Translations under genes and position numbers: made by a program
Shown here: one piece after another, positions 36,249 through 49,017 of the stretch
Layout of the letters: the number at the start of each line of letters is the position of its first letter
Numbering within the stretch: position 1 is the first letter of the stretch
The notes under the pieces: generated by a model
Told to the model about the DNA's origin: nothing
The model's input: only the letters and a program-made list of their open reading frames with translations
Database searches by the model: none
DNA from: Rhizophagus clarus
Lineage: Eukaryota > Glomeromycota > Glomeromycetes > Glomerales > Glomeraceae
NCBI GenBank assembly: GCA_015698045.1
Contig: BLAL01000050.1
Coordinates: 682,001-746,000, forward strand
Length of the DNA: 64,000 nucleotides
Direction of reading: 5' to 3'

Positions 36249-39200
36249 TCAACATCCTATCCTGCAAAAGCTGTTATTAAATAGCACCGTTAGACGACCC
36301 AGAAAACCTGACAGATGTTTATACCATGGTAAACCTTGAGTCATCGAGTTTTTTATCCAATCTAAATCAGAGTCACGTGGAGTCATGAGTCGGGTCAGAG
36401 GAGATAGCGAGGAAAAAGGCACATATGAAGTGGCAGGCAAATTAGAAGGCCAAGGAGTAGTTTTCAATTTAAGAGTGATGTTTATCACGTCTTCCCATTT
36501 ACTTTTGTCATAAGTACGCGGATTCCAGATGCGTCTTCTAAGCTTCTGGATGAAATTGTTGTGAATCGCAGCTACGACCTTTATAGCAGATTGTCGGGGG
36601 ATAGATAAGTCAACAAATAAATCAATAAACATTGTGGGTAAACAACTCCGGATGAGCGCGTAAGAGGACCAATTAGAAGAAGAGATAGTCCAGCAAGAAA
36701 GAGAAGAGAGTCGCCTGAGCATAGGCACAGGATCTTTGTCAGCCATTTCACCAGCTTCGCGGAGCTTAGAAAATAAATGATTTTGATAGGATTGTAGAAT
36801 TTGATGCATAACAGAATGATGTTTAGAGCAGAGAATCAAGTGCATCAAGTCCTCCATGCGATCGCGGCATGAATGGCATGTAAGAAGATCAATATAAAGA
36901 TCAGAGCAGGTAATCTTCAGTTTCTCCAAGAGAGGCAAGTCATCAAGGAAGAGTTTAAATTTGAAAGTATAATGCCGTGCGGCATAAGAAGCCTGGAAAA
37001 AAGCGTCATGAGCTGGAGAAAAATTGAGAGCGAACCAAGTAAGTTCCCAATCAATTACATAGTCATCCTTGTCATAGAGACAGTATACAAATTGAAAACG
37101 CTTAAGAAATAAAAGGTCCTTCAAGAAGGTAACCTGAAAGTGAAGCTTGAAAAGCCGCCTAAGATTAGATTCACAAACAATATTATCATACACCAGGCGG
37201 ACATTGTGCAAAGAGGTATACGCGGACGCAGGCAAGAGAGGAGCTGTATCAGAATGATGGGCAGAATCTGCGAGGGAATCAGCAAATTCGTTTCAATAAT
37301 TGCCATCGTGACCTTTGACCTTGACAGAGAAAACCGTGAGACGTTTTGTATAGATAGAAAGCTCAATAGAGGCCCACAGCTCAAAGTTGGTAGTTTTGTA
37401 AAACAGACGGCTGTTAGTATAGGAAGAAGAAGCATACAAGCTCAAACCATCAATGGCAGCTTGAGAATCTGTGTAAATAGTGATAGTAGAATTATCTGGA
37501 GAGACGCGTAAAGCAGTATAAATCGTAGCGGCTTCAGCTTAGGTCGAAGAAGACCAATTTCGTATAGTGCCATGCGCATATGTAGCAATAGAATTGAGGT
37601 ATCCAGCATCTTGAATTAACTGGACCCAAGACCAACCCATCGAGACTTCAGGTGTTCCTAAGTTAACAAGGGAGCCATCAGTATAATAGCGGTAATGAGA
37701 CCCAGATGGGAGAGGAACCGGAGAGGGGAATATAGATAGATCGTCTAAGGAAGAAGCTACAGGTAAATTGTCTTCAACTACAAAAGAGGAGGAAGAAAGG
37801 TTTGGTGAAATATTGAGACGTCTATAGTACAGGACCACTGTAATACTGAGATCTGCCTACGAGTAGGGGGAAACGACTTCCCTGGTAGATTGGCGAATAC
37901 GTTCACAGTTGGTAGGAAGAATCATAGATTTCAACAAAGAAATCTTGAAGGTACAACGAGGTGGAACAGTGGTATATTTGTTAGCCGAAGGAAACGGAAC
38001 GTGCGCATCACAGCCTGGACATGGACGAAAACTAATTACATCACCAGGAGAGGAGAGACAGTCAGATGTCCAATGAACAATCACACAGGTATCTTTCTTA
38101 GGCTGTACGCTAAGCTGTTTGCCAAAAAGAGGAGCATCATGTCCATCAAGTGTAATGAGCCATCGCTGATTCTTTTGCGAAGTAGTAACACCAGAAACTA
38201 AAGTGACGGAAGAGGTAGCAGAAGAGGGACATACATGGCGATTATATAGCTGATCGTGGGAGTTGGGAAGGGTTGTATTGGCCTTAATGTCCAGATACCA
38301 TTTGTGAGGGAGAGAATGGCCACATTTATCCTCAAGTTGAGCGATATAGGCAGTCTGATAAGCAGTCCAAGAAATAAGATGGGAGTCAGATGACACGATT
38401 AACTGAGATAAATAATAACGGTGGTGTTTCCGAAGGACCTTGAGGCAAGCCTTAAAGATATGCGAGCTCATACATGAATATAAAGGAGTATGGCCAGAGA
38501 GAGTAAGGTCTGGAAATGCTGAAGAAAATGAGCATGTTGCAAGCAGAAGGGGGTAGAGATTATGGAAGCAAGAGTGCAAGCGATATAATCCTGCTTAAAA
38601 GCAGTCATAGTAGACCATAAAGACCAGTCAGCCACCATCAAAGGAGAAATAGGGATTAAAAATCTAAACTGTATTAACATTAATCTATAAACGAACAAAT
38701 GTTGAATAAAAGAAGTGGAAGAATTAGCCATCAAAAATAAATTATTAGCATGACATTGAATTAGATGGAAGGATAAATTAATCAATCCCAAAGCTTGGAA
38801 AAGATAAAGTATAGAATTAGGGAGAGAACAAGAAAAATTAGCTTTTTGCTTAACAAGCGAACGTATAGAGCGTGTAGCAACATAGCAATCAGTTGCAGAG
38901 AGGTGGGTAACTTGCATACGGTACTCCAATTTAGGAATGAGCACCGAGTTGTAAAGGTAAACCACTTGTTTGGCAGATAATTTCGCCGGACGAAGAGTGG
39001 TGGCGAAGAAGTTACATTCACCGGCGATTTGTTTCCTGACAAAGTCACGAAAGCCTTTAATATTAAACCATACCCCTAAAAAACGAAATGAAGAAGTAAT
39101 AGAAAGAGGAGTAACAGAGATAGAAGAAATTTCATTTAAAGACGATAGGGAAAGATGAAATTCCACAGGTAAAGTAGTAGATGTAGTGATTAAAGGTAAT

Positions 39201-41876
39201 GAATTCGATATCAAAACATATTTCTGATGATTAACAGAAGTATTATTCAGTGCGTAAAATTCTTCTGTGATTGATAACATGTGTTCCAGTCCAGCCTTAG
39301 ATGAAGAAATAAGAGTAGAATCATCTATAAAGACCAGGTTGTTAATAATAATATCTGAAGTGAAGCCTGTCATATTTGGAAGTAGTGTTGGGGATCGCAA
39401 AATATAAGGATCCAACATCTCATTTTTCAAAACAGTTAAAAGAGGATCAATGTAGATAACCCATAGAAGCAGGGAAATCACTTCGCCTTGGTCAATACCA
39501 ATGCGAACCCGATAGGAAGAGGTCTCACCATATGCAGTAAAAACCCAATTTGAACGATTCATAAAAAGAGACAAGATGAGCGTGATAGCAGACATAGGCA
39601 GACGTATGCGTTCCAAAGCGAATTTCAACATAGTAAAGTTGACAGAATCAAAAGTTTTGGATATGTTTTGTGAAAGAATCCAAAGAGAGAAATTATTGTG
39701 ATTGGTGTCGTGAATGATAGATTCAAGAATAATAATTGGGTCCTGACAGGTTTCTCCATGTAGCCCAGCAAAATTACCACCTTTAAGGATGTTGTGAGCG
39801 GCTAAAATGGTAGATAAGTGATTATAAAACAGCTTGACAAAGGATTTCTGAATAACTTCCAAAAGCGTAATAGGACGAGTGTTTTTTAATTGACAACGCC
39901 ATTCATGTGGCTTAGGAATAGGAAAGACCATAGCTTGCCGCCAAAGATCAGGAATGTTAGCAGAAGCAAAACATTTGCAGATTAGAGTTAGAAGTAAGGA
40001 GTTGGTGGCAGGACCTAAATATTTGAGCATTTCATACGTAATCATAGAAGGACCAGGGGCTTTGCCATTGGGCATGGAAGAAACTGTAGAGAGCCATTCC
40101 TCTAAGGAAGGGGGAGCCAAAAGAGAATTATAAATATCAGGAGAAACGGTATTCATAGGCAAATACTCAGAATGCCATCTATCTGGCAACGCTGATATGT
40201 GTGTAGGTGGGGTAGCTTTAATAGGAACAACAGTTTGGAAATGGTTCACTACAGCTTCAGAGATGTCTTTTGAATCCGTTAACAACTGATGAGCAGGAGG
40301 ATGATCTATAAAAACACGATCTAACACGATTCTACAACGAAAACGAGAAAGTGCAGAATTAATGAAAGACGAGATGTCAGTATCAAAATTTTGATCATGA
40401 GATTCGAGATGAGCCTTAATGGAAGAATCCTGAAACTCTTTCTCTTTCAAAAGGTGTAGGCCTCTTAACAATTTAGAAGCATGTGATAAGGTTTGGATCA
40501 GGAAGTTAAAATTATCCGTCCAGCAAGAAAATAAAGATGAAGGTAAGACCGGAACGGCAGAGAGAGTAGATTTGTACAAATTAAATATATTATTCAATCT
40601 AATTAAGAAACCAGACCATTTACGGTCATGGGAGGAAGAGAAGGTATGCGGGTATTTACATAGAAGTTTAATAGAATGAAGGACGCGATTAAGGAAACGA
40701 TAATGTTGTATCAAGGTTTCCAAATCTTTAGGGAGTTTAGGGGTATGGTCATTACCAACAGTATGTGCGGGTAGGACAGCGTTAGCACCAGCAATAATGT
40801 TAGCATGTAAATATTCACACATTTGGTTGATATGCCAAGAGGCAAAAATAGTGGGAGATGTGTTGCATAAATTGTCAATGTGGGCAGAAAAGTTATCCTA
40901 TTGAGAGGGGGTAACAGAGTCAAAGGAAAATATACGACGAAAGTGTCGTTTAAGCTGTCAAGCATGGGCCAGCTTAACAGAAGAACATAAAAAGGAATAA
41001 TCATAATATGTAATAATAGGATTATGATCAGAAAAATTAACGTCACGTGTGTCAAAAATGACGGAGGTGAGTAAAAATCGCTTGAGAAGGGGGATAAGAC
41101 CAGACATAGTCAATACGAGAAATGACATTGGCATGATGAAAGGTGCCCAAAGAAGCAGAAGAAAAATTAACGGGGGTAAAGTCAACATATCCATTTGATA
41201 AAAGAAAATTAAAAAGGCGGTGGATACGTTTGGAAGCAATTTGAGGTTGATTGAAAAATATAGAGTAGAATTGATCTAGGTGCATATTAAAATCGCCACA
41301 AACGGCATGGTGAAAACCTAGTCTTTTGGCTTCTGATAAGGCAAGAATTAGAAGGTCGATAGTATCATCGCGCAAGGCTTGATCAGAGGTGGGGGGGATA
41401 TAAACAACAAAAATTCGCAGCTTAACATGACCTTTAAAATATAGGTCAACAGAAAGCAGTCGTGACGAAAGGGAGGAATAAGTATGAACATGAGAGGCCA
41501 AAGAATTTTCAATAAAAAGGGAAACGCCCTCAGAAGAACGAACATATTGGGAGGTATCCAAAACAGAAGAAAAAACAGTATAATTAGAAAGTCGTTTAGA
41601 CAAAAAATGCATTTGTTTGGGATGTAAATGGGTGTCGACAACATCACCAAAGGAGATATGTTTAAGGGAAAAAAAATCATTTAATAATTCAATTTTATTT
41701 TGAGAAAACATCTTAAGACCATTGATGTTAAAAGAGAAAATATTAAAGGAGTTGCAAGGGGATAGCGAAGAAGAGGCAGAAGAAAATAAAGAATCCTGTA
41801 AAGAAAGATTGTCTATATCTATAGTGTTGGGAGGATTGTGAACAAAGGAATCATAATTAAAATTATTGTCCGTCAT
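36249..41876 (-). pseudogene. LINE B ORF2: endonuclease, RT, RNase H, Cys/His tail
   Basis: Starts MTDNNFNYDSFVHNPP. The endonuclease motifs are SFNINGLKM, VCGDFNMHLDQF and SRIDYVWS, then SDHNPIITYYD in another frame. A long open stretch (40822-38468, 784 aa) covers the RT: GKAPGPSMITYEML at about residue 251, motif A near residue 386, and FIDDSTLI near 496. Motif A reads SQNISKTFDSV, where LINE A has SQDIFKAFDSV, so the catalytic Asp is replaced by Asn. RNase H motifs are YYTDGSL, STRAEA and YTDSQAAIDGL-like at 37450-37690. The tail has CHSCRDRMEDLMHLILC. About five frame breaks or stops lie outside the RT core. Confidence 0.87.
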
Positions 41877-41929
41877 TAAAACACTATGATAAATTCAGAC
41901 GAGGAGATGTATGGAGAAAGAAAGGGGAA

Positions 41930-44064
41930 TTAGTTAAAACCAGCTGTACTAGCTGAGTTCAGAGAAGAAGCAGAGGAAGTGATCGAACCGATGAAACCAC
42001 TGATAGAGTTAGCTAGCATGTCTAACTTGTTTTCTATGGCTGAGTGCTTTGCATTGATAGCCTGAATTTCATCGTGAGTATGTGTGGGAGAGGAAGTCAT
42101 ATCACGGATAGAGGATGACAAGAAACCAGTAAGGATAGTAACAGTGGGGGGATGCAGAGATAGGGGCCTTAACTGGTGGTCTTGACGGAGTGAAGCCGGG
42201 TACCAATGGGTTGAGAGGCAATTTTGCTGTCGTAACGGCTGGCTTGGAGGACACCAGTGCAACAATAAGGTCGGCATGATCTGGTGGGTCAATTAACATA
42301 TCTGAAGATTGAGCGGTGACTACTACATCAGGCAGAGAGAGACCAAGGTGTTGTTCTATACGAGTCATACATTTGTCATTAAGCTCTAAAGCAGTAATGC
42401 GATCCCAGACCTCTGCCATGTCAGCTTGAAGGCCTTTCAGCAGGGATAGAATATCAGCGGCCTCCTGAGGGGACATAGTAATAGGAGGATTACGTGAAAA
42501 GGGGGTAGAAGGAGTACGTGAAGTAGTGAAAAAGAAAACAGAACGGTCGCATCGATTAACAGATTGAGAGCGCTCATGCTGAGGGGGATTAGTGACATTG
42601 GGGACATTGGCTGAAACTTGTCGTGGGTGGGAGGATCGAGAACTATCTGGACCTTGTGAACGTGAACGTGAACGTGAGCCTGAGCGGGAACGGGCTTTCG
42701 AGTGAGTAGGTTGATTTATATTAAATCTTTCTCTAAGCGCAGCCACTGGGTTTTTATCTCTGGTGCGACCTCTTTGTTGGCGGCTCAGACATTGATTGGG
42801 AGCACAGCTTAATTTACCACATCTGTGGCAGAGTTTGTTGGTGTTATTTGGAAGATTCTATTGTAAGGTATGGCCGCGGAAGCCAATGATTTGCTCCATA
42901 GCAGCATCCATGGTTTCTTGGGAGTTGAAAGTAACGTAGGCCTATCGCTTGAGTTTGTAGGAGTTCAAGGAGAGGGGAACATTAACTGCCTTAGCACCAA
43001 GATCTCGAGTGAGGGGGGCTAGGTCGATATCCTTGGTGTTGGGAGGCAATTGAGTAAGCGTGGTGACGAATTCTCTATGAGAAGATTTCTGGTTGACCGT
43101 GTAGTGACATGGAGTCACTCGAAGGCAGGTGGAGAAGCAATATACGGCCCATTGGGTATCAAAACGAGCGATAGAGTGGGCAGAATCATAGACGATTCTG
43201 GCTTGTTGGACCTTGGCATTTTTCCTGGAGTAAACTCGACAGGACGCAATATTGCCAAATTTTTTAAAGTAAGACATGATGTTATCCTTGGATAGGAAGA
43301 AGGGAATATCTGTAACTTGAATAGCTCAGAGATCTTCATCACTCTGGAGCTGCTTAGGATCGTGTGCATGGAATACGAGGTCTGGGAACTGTTGGTGAGC
43401 AGCACCAACACAAGCGTCATAGGCCTCCATTGTTTGGAAATGAATAACGAGGCGTTTGGCATCACCAGAACCAGTCATTCTTGCTTTACCAGTATACGAT
43501 TCGTATATTTCTAAAAAGGTGTTGTTGACGGCATCAATCAATGCCTTATTTGTAGTGAAGTTTTTTAAAGTTTCAGGGACAGAGTTGGGGCAGCCGCAGC
43601 TTAAAAATCATTTCTTTCGATGGAGAAGGTTGAAGATTGAATAAGCAGTTGATCAACGGGGGGATCATCATCAGTAGCCTTATCAAGTGACGCGTTAGAG
43701 GGGATGCATGAGTCATTGTTCTAGCATGCATGGACGCGTTAAGTCCATCAGACGCGTTGTCATTAGGCGCAGATAGTGCCGCAGCAATATTCGGGTGGGA
43801 GGAGAGAGAAGTAGAAGCAGTATTGTTTTCTTTAGGGGAAGAAGCAAGAACTTCAACACCAGCGTCAGCCGCTGTGTCGGCAATGATGTCTTCATCCATA
43901 GCTTGTTCAGAGACAGTTTCAGAGCGTTTTTGTTGGACAGTGTTTTCACTGTCAAAACCAGAGTTATCAGAGTTATTATTGTCTTTTTTTTGTTCTTGGT
44001 GGCTGGCCTTCCTACTATTAGAATTAAAGGAGCCGCAGCCTCGTCTAGCAACGTTGTTAGGCAT
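41930..44064 (-). pseudogene. LINE B ORF1 (RNA-binding, zinc knuckle)
   Basis: Starts MPNNVARRGCGSFNSNS at 44064 and follows the same order as LINE A ORF1. The RRM-like part (MSYFKKFGNIASCRVYSRKN) lies near 43277, the Cys/His cluster near 42780-42835, then an Arg/Ser-rich block (SRSGSRSRSRSQG) and a coiled tail. It is broken in several places. Confidence 0.8.
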
Positions 44065-44153
44065 ATTCGAGGACTTTTAGGTAGGGAAAACTATAAGTTT
44101 TTATGAAAAAGTGCTAGCTAAAAAAATGGACAGAGTGATCAGAATTTAAATTC

Positions 44154-44573
44154 AAATTAACTAATCCATTTAATTGAATCAGAATAAATAGAATATTTCG
44201 TATAAGGGTTTCTGGGCAATAGTGCAACCAAAAGTGGAGGAAACTTATCAGGGATTACCATGTAAGTAAATAAATAAAATTACATTCATATAAATTAAAT
44301 GTATTTATCGAATATTCAAATTGATTTTGATATTTAGAACTATGTCCTTTATTGTAATAGAAACCCTGAACAGCGGTTGTGAACGCGTACCGGCCAAAGA
44401 TATTATCGCAAATTTAGAATGAGATTTTGGAAGAGGCTGGGTAATTATACTATAATAAAATTTATAATTAATATTTACATTCATGTTTTAAATTTGATAA
44501 ATTTGATCAATTTTAGTCACGTGTGATGATTGTAGAAGAAAGAGAAACTTACCCACGTATCGTAGAAAATAAT
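44154..44573 (+). pseudogene. 3' part of the Myb/SANT gene of the CATCAGG element
   Basis: Three blocks match the intact gene of the 4.7-kb element. IFRIRVSGQ and QKWRKLIRDYH (to the GTAAGT donor at 44271) correspond to RFRMRFTGQ and RKWRNLVRNFN. The next exon after TATTTAG at 44337 ends QRYYRKFRMRFWKRLG and has a GTAATT donor, as in the intact gene. The last exon (44517-44573) is RRKRNLPTYRRK-stop, matching the Arg-rich end. In-frame stops make it dead. Splice positions are conserved between the two families. Confidence 0.75.
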
Positions 44574-44944
44574 TATTTTTATTTTTTTGTTTATTAAGTG
44601 AGTAGCTAGGCCCAATCTGTACCAAATATCGGCTGGAGACTCACATTTTTTTGGACTGTGACTGATACTGATGTCCACGCCATACAGCCTGAGTACTATT
44701 TTATAAAATAGTAGCGAACAAGTATCAAATGTGTATTTTTTTATTAAGTTATAATAAAAATTAGATTTTACTTTAATTTTTAACATAAAAATTGTAAATA
44801 ATAAAAAATTCGTAAATAAAAATAAATTTGCTTTCCCAAACTTAAAAGAAAAGGAAAAAAAAGGTATTTACATTATTTTTGATTATTCAATAGTATCACA
44901 TGCCCCTTATATACGTTCTACTGCATACGCAGCTTTAACGATCG
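44574..44944. other. Spacer of the CATCAGG element
   Basis: AT-rich, no gene. It leads into the right subterminal repeats. Confidence 0.5.
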
Positions 44945-45380
44945 AATAGTAATATTACGCAGGTTTACAATCTCATAAATTTTTAAAATATTTTAACCAT
45001 AATATTATGCAGGTTTACAGTCTCATAAATTTTCAAAATATTTTAATCGTAATATTACGCAGGTTTACAGACTCATAAATTTTCAAAATATTTTAACCGT
45101 AATATTACGCAGGTTTACAGTCTCGTAAATTTTTAAAATATTTCAACTGTAATATTACGCAGGTTTACAGTTTCGTAAATTTGCAGAATATTTTGACTGT
45201 AATATTGCATAAATCTTACAATATTGAAAACTTATGTAATATTTTGACCGTAATATCACATAAATCTTACGAAATTGTAAACTTATGTAATATTTTGAAA
45301 TTTTTTAAAATATTATGCCATAAACTTTTGTAAACTTACAAAATTGTAAACTTACGCAATTTTTCGCCCTATAAAATTTC
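44945..45380. repeat. Right subterminal tandem repeats of the CATCAGG element
   Basis: At least six units of about 50 bp with the core CGTAATATTACGCAGGTTTA and then TCTCATAAATTTTCAAAATA, decaying toward the terminus. Mirror of 12270-12760. TAATATTACG is itself palindromic. Confidence 0.8.
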
Positions 45381-45965
45381 CTGATGTTATTAATTGAGCA
45401 AGTTTATCTAAATAAATATAAATTATTAAAAATATTATCGCCGTTTTCAGAAATATGTGTAATTTAAGTCACATGATGATCACTTGAAATTTAGTAAAAA
45501 ATTTTTCTCGAATACAAAATTTTTATACTTTGCTAAGACAAACCGCGATTTTCTTTTTTCATATGAATATATTGCTTTATATAATACCTTAACATAAGTT
45601 TTATAACATATGAAAAGTTTTTTTGTCGTGAAACTTGCTAATATTTATAAGAATTTTTGCGAATTTTTAGCATTGAAAGTTTACGAGTATATTACAAGAC
45701 AGTAAGTCGCTATAATAATACGCGATTTTTTTTCTTTCTATACAATATATTGCTTTATACAAGACTCTAATATAAGTTTTATAATATATAGTTAGTTATT
45801 TTATTGCGAAACTCATATATTTTGTTGAAATTCTTACAATTAGGGTATATTACATTGAAAATTTAAAGCTATTGCAGATTATTTTAGGGGTTTTATCGTA
45901 TTTGATTTTATTTATTTATTATTCTTATTACTTTATTAAAATACTTAGCATTATTTCAAAAAAAA

Positions 45966-47132
45966 ATGGTAAAAACTTTAAGTAATGATATAAGATGGCG
46001 TATCATTTATCATCAACTTGATGGATTTTCTGCAAAAGAGACTGCAAGTAGACTTTATATTGGTGTCTCTACTGTATATAAAATTAGAAGAATTTATGAT
46101 CATTGGGGTTGTGTAACTCATCCATTTAAAGGTCATCAAGGAAGAAAAAAAACTTTGAGTCTTGCTGACTTAAATGTATTAATTTAATTTTTATTTAATT
46201 ATTATTGTAAATTTATTTATTGATTTAACTTTATTATTACAGATTCTAGATTCACTTGTAAAAGATAAAAAAGATTGGTATCTTGATGAAATGGTTGATG
46301 AAATGGAAAGGTTAACCGGCAAGCTCATATCTATACCTACTTTATGGAGAGCGCTCAAACATCTTGGAATGACGAGAAAAAAGGTTCTAAAAGATTTTAA
46401 TCTATTCTTATTAAATTGTTTTAAATAAATAAATAATCAAATATTTTATTTTCCAGTTGCAAAAAGCTGCAAAAGAGAGGAGTGAGCTCTTACGCAGTGT
46501 TTTTATGTATAAAATAGGAAGTGAATTCAAGCCAGAACAACTTGTTTTTATTGATGAAACGTCAAAAGATGAAAGAAGTTTATCCAGGGCTTATGGACAT
46601 AGTATAAAAAATGTAAGGGTTGAAAAAAGTATTGTTTTTGTGAGAGGTAAACGGTATACTATTTTACCGGCATTGACATTAGATGGATTCATAGCCGCCA
46701 ATATCATAGAAGGAAGTTGTAATAAAGAAAGATTTCAGACATTTATTCTTACACAAGTGGTATGTTATTTATATATTTATTTTATTTATTTAAGATAATA
46801 TATATTTATATTTAATTTTTTAGTTGCCTCAAATGAACGAATATCCAAATAAAAATAGCGTAATCGTGATGGATAATGCAAAAATCCATCATGATGAAAA
46901 ATTAGTAGAATCAATTGAACAAATGGGATGTAAAGTACTTTATTTGCCACCGTACTCTCCAGATTATAATTCCATTGAAACAGCTTTTTCTGGAATTAAA
47001 TCATGGCTAAAAAGAAATAGAATATTTGTAGAAAGTTGCACTGATCCCAAATATCCACTTTTTTTAGCATTGTCTTACGTAACACCTAGTATGGCAAAAG
47101 GTTATTTTAGCGAATCAATTTATTCATATTAA
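45966..47132 (+). CDS. Tc1/mariner (IS630-type) transposase, four exons, 320 aa
   Basis: Exons 45966-46175, 46243-46383, 46457-46759 and 46824-47132 keep frame throughout (70, 47, 101 and 103 codons with stop). Residues 1-50 form a helix-turn-helix (RWRIIYHQLDGFSAKETASR, then STVYKIRRI). The catalytic triad is FIDET, VIVMDNAKIHH and PYSPDYNSIE, with 34 residues between the second Asp and the Glu, hence DD34E. No stop or frame break is seen, so it may be functional. It would cut and paste the element at TA sites. Intron-exon joins are inferred from consensus sites. Confidence 0.88.
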
Positions 47133-47206
47133 ATAATTTGATTTAATTACAGATTAATAAACTGCTAAAAAACTTTATTAATTGACCAAAAAAAATACAA
47201 AAAATG

Positions 47207-49017
47207 CTATTGTATAAGTTTTTTTGCTTCTTTAATCAAATTTAATCTACGTCCCATTATTTCTATACCAAACTCATTTAATAAAATTTCAGGACTCATT
47301 TCTGCAATTTGTGATACAGTAATCTCCTCCTCTTCAAACTTTTGTAAAAAGTTTGTATATTTGCCTTCACCATATTGTTTATCAAGTTGTTCTAAAAATT
47401 CCTTCATAGACAATTCAGAAAATTCTGTATTGTTATTATTATTTAAAGTATCAGACTGTAAAGTTAAAGTATTTGACGAATTTAACGATAATAAATGTTG
47501 TGATGATTGATGTAATGGTGGGTATGATGGCGGATGTTGTGGTGGGTAAGATGGCGGATGTTGTGATGGATGTTGTGATAGATGTTGTGGTGGATGTTGT
47601 GATGGATGTGGTGGTGGATATGGTGGCCATCCATAATAATAAGGATAAACATTCGGTGGAATATTATAATGTGAATAAGAGTTTGTAGAATCATTATTTA
47701 CTAATGTTGATGATGATGAATGATTTGATGATGAAATCTTTAAAGAATTTCCCATTCCAAAATTAGGATGTGGTGGCGGAGTTTCATAATCACAGTGATT
47801 CTTATGCTGTAAATAAAATTACTCGTTAGATAATAATAAAAAAAAACAAAAAAAATTTAAAACTATTATTACAATTTCATCTGTCCACATGGATAAATGT
47901 AATGTAGTAAGTGGTAAATGTCTATTGTCTTTGACATAACAATATCCCGTTTTATGGATATCACATCCATGCTTTTCTTTAAGTTTCTTATGAATTTCTC
48001 CTTTTATAAGGTCAATTTCGTTCAAATTTGCTTCTTTAGGAATGGAAATTTTCTTTTTTTGTTTTGAAGGTGGCGTAATTTCATTTTCTTCGTCTATAGA
48101 TTCTTCATCATCATCTAATGTTAAATTTTTCTAATAAAAAAATATAAATAAATTAATATTATTAAATAAGTAAATATATTTTTTAAGAAATATAAATACT
48201 TTTTTTCTTTTTGCCGTTTCTTTCTTTTGAATAGATGCAGTAATCAACAAAACCTTATTAGAGTTAGTTAATCTAGAATATTCTTTTATAAATTCTTCAA
48301 AATCTTCCTCTTCTTCTAAAATAGTACCAGCTCCTATACCTTTCTCTGATTTATATGATAATTCATAATCAGTACGAACTAATAAACCAACTGCTTCACA
48401 AACTCTTTGTGATATCAATTCTTCAAATTCGTAGTAATCAACTGGCTTTTTTTCTAAAGTAATTGCCTTTGCTGGCTTGGTTAAATCAGGCGTTTTAATT
48501 ACAAGTTTAAAGCGAAAAAACGAATCTGCATTAGGTATAACATCATCTATAGAAAACTTATCAGATTGTTTTGTAATTATTTCACTTTTTCCATTTGTTG
48601 AAATCTGATTATTTTCTTGCGCAGGATCTTTATTTTTCTCATTTTTTTATTATAAGTATTTTGATCTCTAGTTAGTTGACTATTACATTTGGAACATAAA
48701 GTAAAATTAAATTTTTTTGAAAAATTAGAATTATATCTGTATAATTGACTACTAGAATGTAATAAAGCAGCTAATATATAATGACATCTATGAGGATTAT
48801 ATACACCATTTCTAACACTCCCAACTTGAGCCGTTTCTTTTTTTTTACTATTCGTTGGTTTAATAGTTTTATTACAACTACAATATTCAATTACTAGATT
48901 AACGTTACAGTAAAGACATTTTTGACATGAATAACAAGTTAATATTTGATATTCTCTATTTTTAACGTTTAAAGTTTCTGTTTTTTCATATTGTTCATAG
49001 TCTTTACAGTTACTCAT
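47207..49017 (-). CDS. Cargo gene: Cys-rich N-terminus and C-terminal SAM domain
   Basis: Minus-strand exons 48200-49017, 47873-48130 and 47207-47806 give about 557 residues. Residues 1-130 carry zinc-ribbon-like cysteines (CYSCQKCLYCNVN, CSCNK, CSKCNSQL). The middle is acidic, then CDIHKTGYCYVKDNRHLPLT and LSMWTDEI. After a Pro/His/Gln repeat run (HPSQHPPQHLSQH), the last 70 residues look like a sterile alpha motif (MKEFLEQLDKQYGEGKYTNF ... LIKEAKKLI). One single-base length change in an A run near 48650 shifts the frame of exon 1, so either it is recently broken or a small splice adjustment exists. The similarity to fungal SAM proteins of this lineage is from memory. It lies inside the mariner ends, opposite to the transposase. 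Confidence 0.65.

Larger units (their letters stand above)
35969..44153 (-). mobile_element. LINE B (APE-RT-RNaseH type)
   Basis: 5' end at 44153, 3' end at 35969. The distance between terminal palindromes is 8173 bp. No later insertion interrupts it, so it serves as the reference for LINE A. It carries ORF1 (44064-41930) and ORF2 (41876-36249), both with several frame breaks, though a 784-codon stretch of ORF2 is open. Its 5' flank returns to the Myb/SANT relic of the CATCAGG element. Confidence 0.88.
12262..45386. mobile_element. CATCAGG-ended TIR element carrying a small Myb/SANT gene, itself multiply invaded
   Basis: The left end CATCAGGAAATTTTATAG (12262) and the inverse complement of the right end (45386) match for about 40 bases with few changes, through GAAAA.TTGCG.AAGTTTAC. 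It is flanked by TT on both sides (12260-12261, 45387-45388), supported by the restored reading frame of the interrupted trihelix exon. Removing the CACTAG element and the LINE array leaves about 3.6 kb: subterminal tandem repeats, GTTAGTATTA-rich internal repeats, and a decayed four-exon Myb/SANT gene (17824-18017 and 44154-44573). A relative with CATCGGG ends lies at 58435-61554. Confidence 0.75.

Noticed and set aside
44945-45380. Centromeric or telomeric satellite
   Set aside because: The 50-bp units are confined to the end of a TIR element and mirrored at its other end, so they are subterminal repeats.
47473-47688. Plus-strand Val/Met/Asp-rich frame
   Set aside because: Shadow of the Pro/His/Gln repeat of the SAM-domain gene on the minus strand.
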